Counted from the stretch's first letter, positions 43,411 through 56,781 are shown. The stretch is 64,000 nucleotides of DNA from Colletotrichum lupini (GCF_023278565.1 NC_064680.1:992001-1056000), one strand, 5' to 3'. The notes: generated from the letters alone by a model not told the origin. Program-made: numbers and translations.

Positions 43411-45449
43411 AGTAATTATTAAAAAAAAAAAAAAGCCTAAGTATTATAAAGCCCTAAATTTAGTATCTTATTATATTTAAGAATCTAAAAAACCTCTAAT
43501 ACCCCCTTTTTTTAATATTAATAAAACTAATAAAGTTACGTACTATTACTTTTAACTCTTTATAACTATTATAATTATTATTAATATTAATTAAATTATA
43601 TATTAATTAATTCGTTATATTATAATTAATTAATTAGTAATAAGTCGTACGATCTTTAGTACGTAGCTATTATTTTAGATTATTTTATAATTATAAACCC
43701 TAACTAACGCTAGCCTTATATTATCGACCGATTTTAATAATTATAATAGCCTCTTTACCCTTTTAAAAATAATTTAAAAAGGGAGGACTTTTATTAATAA
43801 TAATTTAATATTATAAAAGAGCGTAAGGCTAAAGAAGTCGTAGATCTACTTAAAGAAGGTCTTTACTCGAGAGATTTATAATAAAAATATTTAAAATAAA
43901 GTTTTTTAGTTTTATCGTTGTTATAACGAAATAAGTATCGTTATTTATTTTAAAATAATAGCTACGAGCTTAGTAACGGCTTATTTAAAGTTAAAATACT
44001 AAGTAATAAATCTAAGCTTTAGTAAGTTATTATATTTATTAAAATCCTCTAAGTACGACTTTATATTAAAAAGATAGAAACTTACTTCTAGTATTATTAC
44101 GAAGGGCTAAGTAATAAGAATTAAGGAATTAGTAATTAAATATATTATTAATAATAATAGCCTATTTATAACTTTTTATAATCCTTACCTCCGGGCCCTC
44201 TTTTATTAATTAAATTATAATATTATTAATAAACTATTATTATTATATAAAAATATAAAAAAGGAGCTAAGTAAGATCTTTATTAAAAAGAAAGATATAA
44301 TTAGGGTAGAGATCCGGAGGTTAATAATAAAAGTCTACTTATTATTCAATTTATAAACCTTACTAACGTAGAATATTATTATTACCGTCTTTACTTACTT
44401 TCTAAACTATACTAAGTAATAAATATAATACTTTATTACTCTATAATAATAATATAGTACTTATAATAGGGCTAATATTACCTAGATTATAAAATCGGTA
44501 ATAAATAACGAGGAATTAGGTAATTAAGTTAGAGTAGTTATTTACGATAATATTTTAAATAATAATACTTACCTAAGTTATTTATATCCTATATTATCTT
44601 ATACCTATACTTAGGAAAATGTTCTTAACTAGAGGATAAGGTACTACGGTTATATTCTTAACCTCGTTAGTAGGGCCTTTTTATTTAGTAATAATAAAGA
44701 GGTATTTAAGTAAAAATTAGATATATTAATTAATACTAAGTAACTTTAAGAAGATCTTAACCTCTAGTATATAAGGGGCCCTATTAGTAAACTTCGGAAC
44801 ATTATTAAATTTATTTACTCGTTACTTTAATAATATAAAGGCTTTTTCGAAGTTAATAATAAGATTAATAAAAATAATATATTTACTTTTTTTAAGGAGT
44901 CGTCGTAAGAGCTTATATTAATACTTAATAATAATATAAAGTAGAATTCGATATACCTTATAATATAGCGCTCTTTATAAAAAGAAAAATAGATCTATAC
45001 TTTTTTAATAACTAGTCGAGCTTATAAGGATCTAAAATAATAGATCCCTATTAAAGACGTTCTTAATAATAACGATTAGTAATTACTAACTAAGCTAAAA
45101 GTAATACTTAAGCTACTTTACCTCTAAATAATAAAATACTAGGGCTAGGGTAAAAGAAATAGTTATAGCCGTTTATAAAAAGTAATAATAAGTCTCGAGT
45201 ACTTTATTAACTATTTTAAAGAATAAAAGAAGTTATATAATAAACTTTTTAAAAAAGAGATAGATCTTATAGCTTTTTAAATTATAGCGTCGCAATCGTA
45301 GTTAATATAAATAATACTACCTCGTTAATAATTAGCTCGTTATTAATTTATATCCTAACCTCTTTTTTAACTTCTAACTTTAAATAGTATCTTTTATTAT
45401 ATTTAGTTTAAGTATATACTTAGGGAGCGGGTAGAGCTACTTTTTAATA

Positions 45450-46190
45450 ATAATTTTAACTCGCGAGGATACTTTTAATTATTAATTATTAATACTTAGT
45501 AAGTCCTTAATAAATATTATATTAAGTTAAATAACTCTCTGCTCTATATTATAATAATTATTCTTTACCCTAAGTAAGGATTAAAATAGCTAGAAAAGAG
45601 GTAAAATACGCCCGAGTAAAGCTATTAGCTATTTAATACAAAAAAAGGACTTTACGATTACTAATAAAAATAGTATATAAATAAGATAGTAAGTCCTCCT
45701 CTTTCTCGTTATTTAAGTCCTCTTCTTTTATTACGATAGTTATAAGCTATTTTTAATACCCTTATAATTTTAAAAAGTATTATAAAAAACTTATAGTACT
45801 AATAATAGTTAATATCTCGAATAATAGATATAGTAATTAATTACGCGCCTAAGCTTAATTAATATTATTTATAGATTATCCCTTAGCCGGTCCTTAACCT
45901 AATTTAATAATAAATTAATTATTAACTAACCTATTTAACGTTAAGTAAGCTTATACTTAATATTTTTATAATTTTTATAATAATAATAAACTATAAGAGG
46001 ATATTTAGCCTTACGAAATTAACTTTAATTTTATAGCGATTATTAATAAGATCCTTTATACTAAAGGAGGTTTAATATCTTAAGAACTAGCTTCGTAGTA
46101 GTACTATAGAAATAAAAGGTTAATTTTTTAATTAAAAAAGCTAATCGAGGTAAAGTCTATAAGTTAGTACTATAAGGACTTTCGTAATAG
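45450..46190 (+). pseudogene. hAT transposase C-terminal region, RIP-inactivated
   Basis: In one plus-strand frame, from 45509, the reading NKYYIKLNNSLLY is followed by an L-x-P and a K-stop-LEKR-stop-NTPE-stop pattern in which stops stand where Trp is expected in fungal hAT transposases (a TGG to TAG/TAA change). The same frame at 45926-45964 reads LTYLTLSKLILNI, the counterpart of the conserved hATC dimerisation block. That both lie in the same frame 417 bp apart shows decay by substitution rather than indels. The N-terminal part upstream to about 43.8 kb is presumed but not resolvable. Confidence 0.7.
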
Positions 46191-46326
46191 CTTTATTTGA
46201 TTCCTAATTAGGAAATTAATTAAATCTATTAATTAATTATTAAATAATTAAATATGGCGCGAGAAATGAGCTAAATAATTAAATACGAACCTTATATTTA
46301 ATTTATTTATATAGGTATAAGCGCTG

Positions 46327-46334
46327 TGTTTAAG
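46327..46334 (+). repeat. 8-bp target-site duplication, right copy (large hAT)
   Basis: TGTTTAAG, one G/A difference from 43101-43108. Confidence 0.75.
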
Positions 46335-48410
46335 AATGTGGGTGTAGAGAGACGGCGCCCTAGGGGTTTGTTTCTCTAACTCGGGCATCTAGGCCTTTCT
46401 GATGGATGCTCCGAGCCCCACGCCCGAACCACTACTAAGAGGGTTAAAACCGGGGTGCCTTCCTGTGCTAGTTATCTTTGGATACCCTTCTAGAGATACC
46501 GAGACAGATTCGAGATAGGAGAACATCACGCAACGCGGCGCATCACTAAAAGAAAGGAGCCGAAAGGGTGGTGTAAGCCGGCAACGTTCCCCATGAGGAA
46601 ACGCTTCCCAGTATGTGGCAGACACTATCAGAAGCGGCAGGTAGGCGAGTAGAATCCTGACGGTTATCTGAGGTTATCTGATATCATCGCGGTTGGAGTA
46701 ACATTCGGATCAAAGAGGCGAGCAGAATATCCCCAACCTGCAGCTGAAATTTAAGCCTAAACAGTAGCTTACTTGCGCACATGCAGGGCTACTGGCGTGT
46801 AGGGGAAAAAAGACCGCGCATCACTTCGACTACCGTGACTAATCCCGCAGACGTGGAGCCGGGGTTAGTGGTACTGGTGAACCGTGACCACTGACACTGA
46901 CAACTGGGGCAGGCATTTGTCTCGGTAGATCTTAGAACGTACTCCGGTACTGCAGTATGAATCCGGGGCTTTTCTCCGTCAAGTGTCACAAGATTGAACA
47001 AAGGTGCGGCCAGAACATTGAGAAGAGGGGCATTTGCGATGGAAAAAATAATAATGGAAATTGGACGGACGATGCCAAGAGCTTCGAGTCAAGCAAGGCG
47101 CGTCGACACTAAGGCCATTTGAGGCTCTTGGCACTGCAACCCCTTGCCAAGTCTCACCGCGCCGTTGAGAGTCTTTGAGAGCAGATTGGCTCAACTTGCC
47201 CGCGAAGAAACAACATTCAACATATCCCGTGTCTTGGCATCGCGCCAAGCCCCCTTCTGGATGCGATGGATGTTGTGGAGCCTGCAACTCATTGATGGAA
47301 ATCTCCTTTTTCCATTGATCGGCAGCCCTCAAACCAGATGTATCTCGTCCGGTCGCGTTGGTCACTTGGTCTAAAGGAAAGTAAGAAGGTGGAAGGGGAG
47401 ACAATTCGGATGGGTGATAAGCAAGATCGGGAATGCAACGATACAAAATCTCTACAGTCTTCTCATACAGAAAACACGTGCACGGCTAAGACCCTTTCAG
47501 AGTGTTTGAATAAGCCATATAATTACTACAATATGCGCACCCATGTTCCCTGGCCACGCGACCCTCAGAAAGTGAAGAGATACCTTGACCTTACTGCGGC
47601 GGAAACTGACACCTCGAAAACAAATCTCTCAATCGTTCTAGATTGAAGAACCCCATCTCACTTATTCCATGTCTCTTGCAATACGAGTTCATCTACAGGA
47701 GTCAAGACAAGACGTCGCGGGATGTGGGATCCGGCTTTAGAAACCACAACTTGCCTAGCGTCAAGATCTAGTCTGATGAGATTGCGTACTGCCATGAGCC
47801 TTGAATTACCTTTGCTCAGCAACCAGCCCTACGACTCTAGGTTCGCAGCTCCGCGTTCCGCAGACATGGGCGTCCTTTCATCAACCCAGGTCCCCTGTGT
47901 CGAGCAGACAAACGGCCCCAAAGTCTACTTTAACTATAGGCAGACGCTTGAGTCAGAGTTTCGGGCAGTTGTGGGCTGTGATGCGCTTATTTCGACATAC
48001 GCAATGTGCCAAGCTTTGTAAATTGAAACTCCGTTTCCAGACCACAACAAGGGAACATCTGCTTGGCGAGGATCAGTGAGCTGATCAAAGCTCGCGATAG
48101 TTACGGGCCGAGACGCCACGGTCTCGCACGAGTCATTTCATTTGGGCATACGGATAAAGTAGTCGCTAAACGACTTGCCATGAAGCTTCACCGACACTGC
48201 GAATGGTTCCCGCTTTTGCGCCCAAGCAGGAATGTCTACGGACAGTCTCTAAACAACCCGTTGAGGAAGTCGAACATCAAAGTGGATAGCTCGTAACGAA
48301 CAGAGGCAAGCCGATACAAATTGATTGTTTGTTTATTTGTCTCGCATTCGGATGCTACAAAGCTTAGTGGTTATTGTGATGGCTTTAACCATCCATGGCC
48401 TTACCGCACG
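46335..48410. other. Island of normal base composition, no gene supported
   Basis: About 2.1 kb of balanced composition between AT-rich blocks, with abrupt borders. Open frames of up to 155 codons (for example minus strand 47446-46979) lack domain features or coherent splice structure. It could hold a lineage-specific gene or decayed coding sequence, but nothing can be called. Confidence 0.5.
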
Positions 48411-48746
48411 TTACGTAACCTCGGTTATATAATTACTAAGGCCTACTTCGCTCGTACCCTCTATATTAAAGCGAGCTTTATACCTATTTCCTATTTTTAA
48501 TAAATAACCGTTCTTTTTATATATATTAATACTTTTATAATAACTTTATAATAATTATAAACCTAGCTCTAACTTAAACTATTATACTTTTATTAAAAAG
48601 TTATTTTTTAAAGACTACGGTTTATTATATCCTTTTTTATAATATTATTTAACCCTTATTATGTTTATTAATCTTATTCCTAAACGAACTAATATTTTTT
48701 AAAAAAACTGTTAATATTCCTAAGTAAAAGCTTAATTATTAATAAA
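48411..48746. mobile_element. AT-rich transposon fragment left of the Gypsy insertion
   Basis: RIP-type AT-rich DNA begins abruptly near 48411. It was continuous with sequence now at 54141 and beyond before the Gypsy element inserted, as the ATTAG duplication shows; it may be the 5' part of the Copia element, but no LTR partner was found. Confidence 0.4.
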
Positions 48747-48751
48747 ATTAG
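48747..48751 (+). repeat. 5-bp target-site duplication, left copy (Gypsy)
   Basis: ATTAG, identical to 54136-54140. Confidence 0.75.
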
Positions 48752-49291
48752 TATTACGACTTAATATATATAACTAAAACTAGGGCCCGCCCCGCAGGCT
48801 TATAGTAGCTATAATATATTATATATATAAGAGTATAAGAATATAAAATAACTCTTATAAAATAAAAGAACTATAAATAAGTTATATATAAATAAAAAGT
48901 AATAATTACGTAATAAAGTAATTATTATAATTACTCTAAGTAATTACTTATTAATATTTACTAAGTAATTACTTAATAAATAAGAGTAATTATTAATAAA
49001 GGATATATTTATAAATAAACTTATATATAATATAGACTTAAGCTAGGCTTAAAAATAGACTTTTTATAGCTTTTTTAGTAATTAACTTAGTATTAGATTT
49101 TATAATTATTTTTAACTATTTTTATTAAAAACTCTTTTTAATAAGACTATAATTAATTACTAAAGCCTTACTTACTTTACGACTTATAGATATAGCTTTA
49201 AAAAAGCTATTTATAATTATAATACTATTTACTTAGTACTCGTAGCCCTAACCTTTACTAATATACTTACTATAACTAGCTAGTTATAATA
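48752..49291 (+). repeat. 5' LTR of the Gypsy element
   Basis: 540 bp, aligned end to end with 53596-54135 without length change. A GC-rich patch (AGGGCCCGCCCCGCAGG, about 48784-48800) survives here and is partly converted to T/A in the other copy. Confidence 0.85.
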
Positions 49292-50999
49292 CGTATTTAA
49301 TACTAACTCATTTTAAAAAAGCGAGCTAAAATTGCGAATAAGGAAGTTCTTTATAAATAACTCTTATAAATAGCTTACTATAATAATAGCTACCTTACTT
49401 ATTAAAATAATAAAAAATAAATAGGATAGTACTTTACATAACTTAAAAATAATAAACGATCTATTTTATTATTTATTAAAACCCTAGTAGTAGTAATTAA
49501 AAAAAAGAAATACTCGCTTATTAACCCTATATTTTTAAAAAGAATAATATCGAATATTTTATTATATTTCTTTAAATTTATACAAATATAAAAAAGAAGG
49601 GTAAAACGGACCTTATTATAAAGAATATTCTTAACTTTTTTAAAAAACAAATTAAGTAAAAACTCCTAGTTAATATAAAAGAGTAGCTCTTTAAGTTTAA
49701 AAAAAAAGGACCCGATATAAATTTGTTTTAAATAGCCTCGTATATATAGCGTAATAAAATAAAATAAATTAGAAATAACTTATTAAGTTTTAAAAAGAAC
49801 TCGATTTAAATAAAATACTAACTAAGTCTATTTATATAATATAATAAATAAATATTAATAAGAAATTTATTTATAAAATTAAACAATAGCTTAAGGACCT
49901 CGTATATAAAAATAAAATCGAAGTATTTAAAAAACCGATTCTTAACTTCGGAATTACTAATAAAAAAAGAATTAACTTTAAAATTAAAAAAGAAAATATT
50001 AAAATAAGAGCTAGTTCTTTTTATTTTAATAAAATAGAATTATTTTATAATTCGGACGAACTTCGTAATATTACTTAACGACGTATTTAAATAAAAATCG
50101 ATTATAAAGTATTACTTAGTATTAATAATATTAGTTTTAAAAAGGATAATAATAAACTATAGTATAAATATATTTATTTATTTAAGAATAACTAAGTTAT
50201 TTAGTTTTATAGAATTAAAAAATATAAAAAGGTTACGATAACCCCTTATATAAATAAAAATTACTTTTTATTTAACCCTAAGGACCCCTTTTATAAAGAA
50301 TTATTTCAAGTAAAATACCTAGATAATAAATACTTTTAATATCTTATATTTAAATGAAATAGTCGTTTTTATTTATAAAAACGTAATAATAAAATTATTA
50401 AGGATATTTATATAGAGGATTAATTACTTAGCTAGATATTACTAAGCTTTAATAATAATAATAGAGCTATATTTAGTTTAAACCCTAGCTTTTTTATAAA
50501 ATACTTTAATAGCGAATATATAAAATAAAAAGACTATAAATACGATTAATATTAAATTTATTATATTAAAAAAGCTAAGGCTTAAAAAGAGTATTAAAAA
50601 ATATATAAATAAGAAACCTATTTAAAAAAATAAATAATAAAAAACTAAAAAAGCTAATTATAAAAGAACGACGAGAAGCGGAAATAAAAAAGAAGTTCTT
50701 ATATATAACTATATAATATAACGACGTATATTTATAAATTAACTTTAATATTTATAAATAAAGATTAAATATTATTATTAATAGCGGCGTATAAGAAACT
50801 TATATTTTACTAAGAATAGTAAATAAACTTAACTTATTATAAGTATATAAGGATAACTTATACTAATTATAAATAATAAAAAGAGAATAAGTTAATTATA
50901 AAAAGTAGACTTTTTTAAATATATTATTATATTAAAATAAATTTATATATAAATATTAAAAATAGAAGTAATTAGGGACTAGCTTATATTATAAAACGT

Positions 51000-51480
51000 T
51001 AAAAATATATAAAGATTTTTCAAATTTGTTAATTTTTATTAATAATTCCTTAAGGACTATATTAATATAATTAAACCTTTTAATAATTTAATATAAAAAG
51101 ATACCTTATTCGTTTAGGATCCTAAGTATAAAAAAGTATTTATTAAAATTAAGAATATAGTCGTTTTTAAATTAGTTATTATAATCCCGGACCTTTAAAA
51201 ACCTTTTAAAATCGAAATTAACGCTTTAAACTTTGCTATAAAAGCGGTCCTAAAATAATAAAATAAATAAAAAAAGCTTTATTTATATTATTTTTATTTT
51301 AAAACATTTTATAAAATAGAATTAAATTCGTAAATCTATAATAAAAAACTAATAATAATTATCGAAGTATTTTAAAAATAGAAACTATACTTATTTAGAA
51401 CTAAGCACGAAGTTATAGTTTATATAAATTATAAAAACCTTATAAGTTTTATAATAAATAAGAATTTAAATAAATGATAA
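51000..51480 (+). pseudogene. Gypsy RT/RNase H remnant
   Basis: Around 51080-51130 a KDTLFV-stop-DPKYKKVF reading matches the end of the Gypsy reverse transcriptase connection region, and 51200-51480 reads KPFKIEINALNFAIKAVLK then YNKKLIIIIEVF and NYKNLISFI, the RNase H pattern (K-E-L-x-A-I-V-E-A and T-D-H-K-N-L). Stops replace Gln and Trp codons. Confidence 0.7.
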
Positions 51481-51939
51481 GTTAAATAGAGCGAATTCTT
51501 ATTTAAGTATAACTTTTAAATTATTCATTAAAAGGGTTTGAAAAATAGTAAAATAAACGCTATTAATAAAAGACTTAATTATAAAACCATAGTCTTTAAA
51601 AAGATATAAATTATCTTTAAATAAAAGAAGGACGGTAGCTTTGTACTAATTATAAAACCTTTTATAATAACTAAAAAGATTAATATTAGCTTAATTAAAA
51701 AAATAACCCCTAAGCTTATTATAAAAATTTATAATATACTAGTATATAGTTACTAAAGAATTATTAAAACGTAAAAACGGATTTATTGATATTATAATAA
51801 ATTTATTATATATATTAAAATTATAAAAGTAATTAAGGATTACGTAACTTATAAAAAAAATAAAAATAGCTTATATAAGCCTTATAATAAGTTATAATTA
51901 TTATAATTATTAATAAAGGTATAGTAATTAATTATATAG

Positions 51940-52420
51940 GACTTTATTATTAAATTACTAAAGTTTAAAAAACTATTTACTAAAATATAATATAATAATA
52001 TCTTAGTTATAATCGATCGACTTATTAAGTTCGTATACTTTATTCTTTATAAAGAATTAAGTACTATAAAAGACTTATTATATATATTTATTAAAGTTAT
52101 ATTTTCGAACTATAGTTTACTAAAAAAAATCATTTTGAATAAAAATAAGCTATTTATTTTAAAGTTTTAGAAATCCCTAATTTCGTAACTTAGTATAGAT
52201 TATAAACTATCGATATTATTTTATTTATAAACTAATAGATAAATAAAAAAAATTAATTAGATCCTTAAGATATACCTTCGTTATTATATAAACTATAACT
52301 AAGATAATTAAGTAGTACTTTTATTAATAGCTTAGTGTATATATAATAATACAGTTAGTAAAAGTATAAAAAAATCTCCGTTTTACTTTAATTATAAATT
52401 TTAGTTAATAGTATATAGAG
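51940..52420 (+). pseudogene. Gypsy integrase core remnant
   Basis: The frame reads NILVIIDRLIKFVYF, KKIILNKNKLFILKF-stop-KSL, then DYKLSILFYL-stop-TN and YNNTVSKSIKKSPFYFNY. These align with the Gypsy integrase landmarks (VIVDRLTK, ISDRD..F.S.FW, H.QTDGQTER, YN...H.....PF...YG), with the catalytic Asp positions changed to Asn by G-to-A. Confidence 0.75.
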
Positions 52421-53595
52421 AAGTATAATAAGGACTATAAATTATAAAAATATAATAAATATAAGTAAATTTAAAAAGATTTATAAATAAGCCTTATTAA
52501 ACCTCGAGTTTATATAATAATATATAAAAAAGAACGTAAATAAATTAAGGATTAGAGGACAATTTTTTAAAAAAGGGGATAGTATTTATCTTTTTTATTA
52601 TAATATTAAAACGAAACGACTAAGTAATAAATTAAATTATAAAAAACTTAGACTTTTTAAAATTATTAAAAAAGTCTTATTAGTTAATTACGAATTAAAA
52701 TTACTAAATATAATACGATATTATCCCGTTTTTTAGATCTTATTACTCGAACTTATATTAAGAGGTTTAGATATAAAAGATTATATTATTATTAAACTAA
52801 ACCAATTAAAGTACGAAATTAAATAAATTATTAACTGTAGAGTTAAGAATAAAATATAAGAATTCCTAATTAAATAAAAAAATTATAAATACGAAAGAAA
52901 TATATAGGAACTTATTACGAATCTCTAGAACTCTTAAGAATCCTTTTTAAAATAATAAAATTAAAATTCTTAATTATTATAATATTTTAGTTAATTATTT
53001 TAAAAATACTACTAAACTATACTTCTTATATAATAATCGATTTATTTTTGTTAATAATATTAAGAAGATTAGGAATTGCTTTTCCCCTCTTAAATACTAT
53101 CCTTTTTTTTTAAAAAACAATCTAATTTTAATAAAACTTAATCTATTTTAGCTTATATATAATATAAAACCTTTACTTATTTATTTAAAAAAAAGCTCTT
53201 TTACCTCTTTTTTACGTTCTAACTTATTAGCTTTAAATAAAAAACGATTTATTATAAATATAATTAATATAAAAAATATTAATAAAAAAAAAAACTTATA
53301 ATTATATAATACTAATAATCGTATTATAAAAACGACTACGACGTATATACTTATAATACTTTAATTTACCTTTTAATATTTTATATTTTCGCCCTAACGA
53401 ATAATAAAATAAATAAAGTATTTCGATCTCGAATCCTCGCTCCTTAATTTTACAAATAAGCTTTAATGAATAATATATTAAAGATTTAATAAATATTTTA
53501 ATATTTTTTAAAAAACTACTTAACGAGCCCTAACCTAAGCTATAACGACTTATTTATAAGTCTATAAAAATAAGACTTTTAAAAAAAAGACCTAA

Positions 53596-54135
53596 TATTA
53601 TAACTTAATATATATAACTAAAACTAGGGCCCGCTCTATAGGCTTATAATAACTATAATATATTATATATATAAAAATACGGGAATATAAAGTAACTTCT
53701 ATAAAATAAAAGAACTATAAATAAGTTATATATAAATAAAAAGTAGTAATTACGTAATAAAGTAATTATTATAATTACTTTAAATAATCGTTTATTAATA
53801 TTTACTAAGTAATGACTTAATAAATAAGAGTAATTATTAATAAAAAATATATTTATAAGCGGACTTATATATAATATAAACTTAAGCTAGGCTTAAGGAT
53901 AGACTTTTTATAACTTTTTTAATAATTAACTTAGTATTAGATTTTATAATTACTTTTAATTATTTTTATTAAGAACCCTTTTTAATAAAACTATAATTAA
54001 TTACTAAAGCCTTACTTACTTTATAACTTATAAATATAGCTTTAGGGAAGCTATTTATAATTATAATACTATTTACTTAGTACTTATAGCCCTAACTTTT
54101 ATTAATATACTTATTACGACTAGTTAGTTATAATA
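53596..54135 (+). repeat. 3' LTR of the Gypsy element
   Basis: 540 bp, paired with 48752-49291. Confidence 0.85.
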
Positions 54136-54140
54136 ATTAG
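54136..54140 (+). repeat. 5-bp target-site duplication, right copy (Gypsy)
   Basis: ATTAG, identical to 48747-48751. Confidence 0.75.
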
Positions 54141-55999
54141 CTTAAGTAGTACTTCGTTTTATAAGTTAAGGCCTAGTCGAAGGACGTTTAGGACTTATTA
54201 AACTTAAATAACTTTATTTCTTTATCGAATTTATTACTCTTTATGAAGTCTATTTTTTTAATTAAGGAGTATATTAAAATACGAAATATTATATAAAATT
54301 AAGTATATAAAACGGCCTTAACTAAATACTAATAAAAACTTAAGGAGTTTACTTAATAATAAACTAAATAGTTAAGAAGTAAGGCTATAGTTAAACCCTT
54401 AATTAGAAATAATTAAATTAAGTAATTAATTACTTTAATAAAACCGAAGGCCGTAATAATAAATTAAGTACGTTTTATTAAAAAATACGCCTCTTTTATT
54501 TAGTAAACCGTATTTAAAACGATCTCTTATTTATAAAAAAAGAGATTATATAAATTAATAAATTATTAAATCTCCCTTATAATTACTTAAAAAATCTTAA
54601 AAGACGTAAAAAAGGAGCTTATTAATTCTTTCAACTACTCCCTTCGTACTATAATTAAAGTTTTTAAATAAAAGTACGTACTAAGCGACTTTAGTTTATT
54701 TATAATTATAAAAAATAAATTTAACGTAGTTATAAATAGGGCGAACTCTAATATTAGTTTATTAACTTAGATTAAAAACTTCTTTTTAACTCATTATTAA
54801 GTAATATAGCTTAAGCTACTTAAAGTTTAGGGGACCCTTATTTTAAAAACTTTTCTTTATATAACTATATGTCGCTTTATTCTAAACTAATTTAATTAAA
54901 AGCTTATTAAAATCGTTAAATTAAAATAAAAAAGATAAGCGATTTTTAATATAAAGTATTACGCTAAGATTTTTAATAACCTTTTATTTAAAGAGGTAAT
55001 ATATAATAAAAGTTATAAACGAACCCTTATAATATTTATAATATTAATAAGTTACTTAGATTTCCCTAAGTAAAATAAAGTAATTCTTAACTCGTTTATT
55101 AACTACCCTTATAAAGGGACTTATTATTAAAAGCTAATAAACTATACAAAAATAGAGCTTATTTTAATAAATAAAATAAAGTTAGAATATATTTAGCTAA
55201 GTATTAATAACGCTTAAAAAATAATTTCCTATTTAAACTAAGAAAGATATACTAACCTCTATACTAACTTTACTTAAAAAAGCTAAATCTATATAAAACC
55301 CCTTTTTAAATAGAGTAATAATAACTAAGGTCGCTTTAAAAAGATAACTAAAACTAATAAACTAAGTAATAAAAAAAGCTCTAAGGGAACTTACCCCTTA
55401 AATATTATAATTATAATTATTAATATCGGTCTATTCCCTAAGTTAAGTATAAAAGAGAATAAAAATAGTAATCTTATTATTTTCTTTATCCCCTTTATTA
55501 ACATATACTTCTTTTTTAAAAACATAATTATAAATAATTATAATACTATTTACTTCGTTGATAACTAATCGCTTTTAAAGCCGGATTTTATTTAATAAAA
55601 TAATAGCTTAGAGAATATAAATTTTAAAACGGCCTTTTATTTTATTATTACTAAAAGAACGAGGATTATACGTAATATTTTTATAAAACTAAAAGGGCTT
55701 AGGATAGAGTACTTTACTTTTTATAATATCGGTTTTATTGAAAACTTTTATATAAACGTCATATTAAAAGCTCTTTTTTAAAAAACTAGTATTTAGTATT
55801 TAAGTTTTAATTATACTCTTCAGTTTAATAATAAATTTAAAAACGTTATTATTAAATAGCTCAAGAGGAAAATTAATTTAATTTTTTTAAAATATAAGCC
55901 CTATTCGTCTTATTTTTTATTTAGAAATTAGTCTTTACTTATTAATATAATTTTAATACGTAGCGCTTAGTACCTACGTTTTTTATACTAATTAAAGAA

Positions 56000-56780
56000 C
56001 GACTAATTAAATATAGCCTAGTTCTAATACTTTAAATTTAAATATCTCGCGCTAGTAATATTTAAAAAGCTCGTTTTAGCTGCTCGGGGGGTAAAAATTA
56101 AAAGACTAAGTTATTTAAAATATTAATACTATATAATTACTTATATAAAATAAGTTATTTTATAACGTACCTTAGAACGAAGAATAACCCGACCTTATTA
56201 TAAAATCTTATAGGACCTTTTTAATTACTTATTAATTTATAAATAAAGTAAATAACTAATACTAATTAAAAACGAGTATTTAAATAAGATTTTTATTTTT
56301 TTATAAGTTACGAAAACTTATAATATAGTATTTAAAGTCTTATACTTTTTTAAATAATAAGTACGTATATAAAAGGGCGAAGCCGTTTATAAAATTTAAT
56401 AAAACGTAGAATATATAATAATCGTAATTAATAATAAAACTCGTTTTTAAATATAAGTATAAGAGCTAAGAATAGACTTAAAAACTACTTTTTTATATAT
56501 AAAAGAACCGAATAGAGGAAGGGAACGAGCTAGCTAAGAAATTATTAATAAAGTAATTAGTATAATATTCATAACTAGCTTACTAAACGAACTCTAAGTA
56601 AAAACTATATTAACTATAGCCTATTTATATAATATTAGCCCTAAGTAACGTACTAATTAACTATTATTAATTTAAACTAAAAAAGTCTAGTTTACTTATT
56701 ATTTTAAATAATAATAACTAATAAATATACTAAAGCTCGCCCGTAATTTACGTCCTTATTAAAAATAAACGTACGTATAT
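56000..56780 (+). pseudogene. Copia integrase region remnant
   Basis: Readings such as LVLAARGVKIKRLSYLK, then DLFNYLLIYK, IKNEYLNKIFIF, VTKTYNIVFKVL, IKEPNRGRERARK and IAYLYNISP follow the order of fungal Copia integrases (gag-pre-integrase end, D..D..E core, then AAYLYN.SP). Stops occur where Gln and Trp codons are expected. Confidence 0.6.
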
Positions 56781-56781
56781 A

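Larger units (their letters stand above)
43109..46326 (+). mobile_element. 3.2-kb RIP-mutated hAT transposon
   Basis: Terminal inverted repeats of at least 16 bp are perfect (CAGCGCTTATACCTAT) and the element is bounded by an 8-bp near-perfect duplication. The interior is extremely AT-rich with stops in all frames, as expected after RIP. A hAT transposase C-terminal part is still readable on the plus strand (see separate entry). The subterminal 90-110 bp match the 440-bp MITE in opposite orientation. A tRNA-like/B-box sequence occurs about 230 bp from the left end. Confidence 0.85.
48752..54135 (+). mobile_element. Complete RIP-mutated Ty3/Gypsy LTR retrotransposon (5.4 kb)
   Basis: Two 540-bp direct repeats (48752-49291 and 53596-54135) flank the element, which is bounded by identical 5-bp duplications ATTAG. 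Ends read TA...TA, explained by RIP of the usual TG...CA. A purine tract (AAAAAAAAGA) precedes the right LTR. The plus strand carries decayed RNase H and then integrase, the Ty3/Gypsy order. All frames are closed by stops. LTRs have equal length and differ by transitions in the part compared. Confidence 0.88.

Noticed and set aside
46979..47446. 155-residue minus-strand frame in the island between AT-rich blocks
   Set aside because: No domain, no signal peptide and no periodic codon bias seen; length is possible by chance in DNA of this composition.
49402..49650. 82-residue minus-strand frame in the Gypsy element
   Set aside because: Ile/Lys/Phe/Tyr-dominated reading expected by chance in very AT-rich DNA; the element's coding strand is plus.
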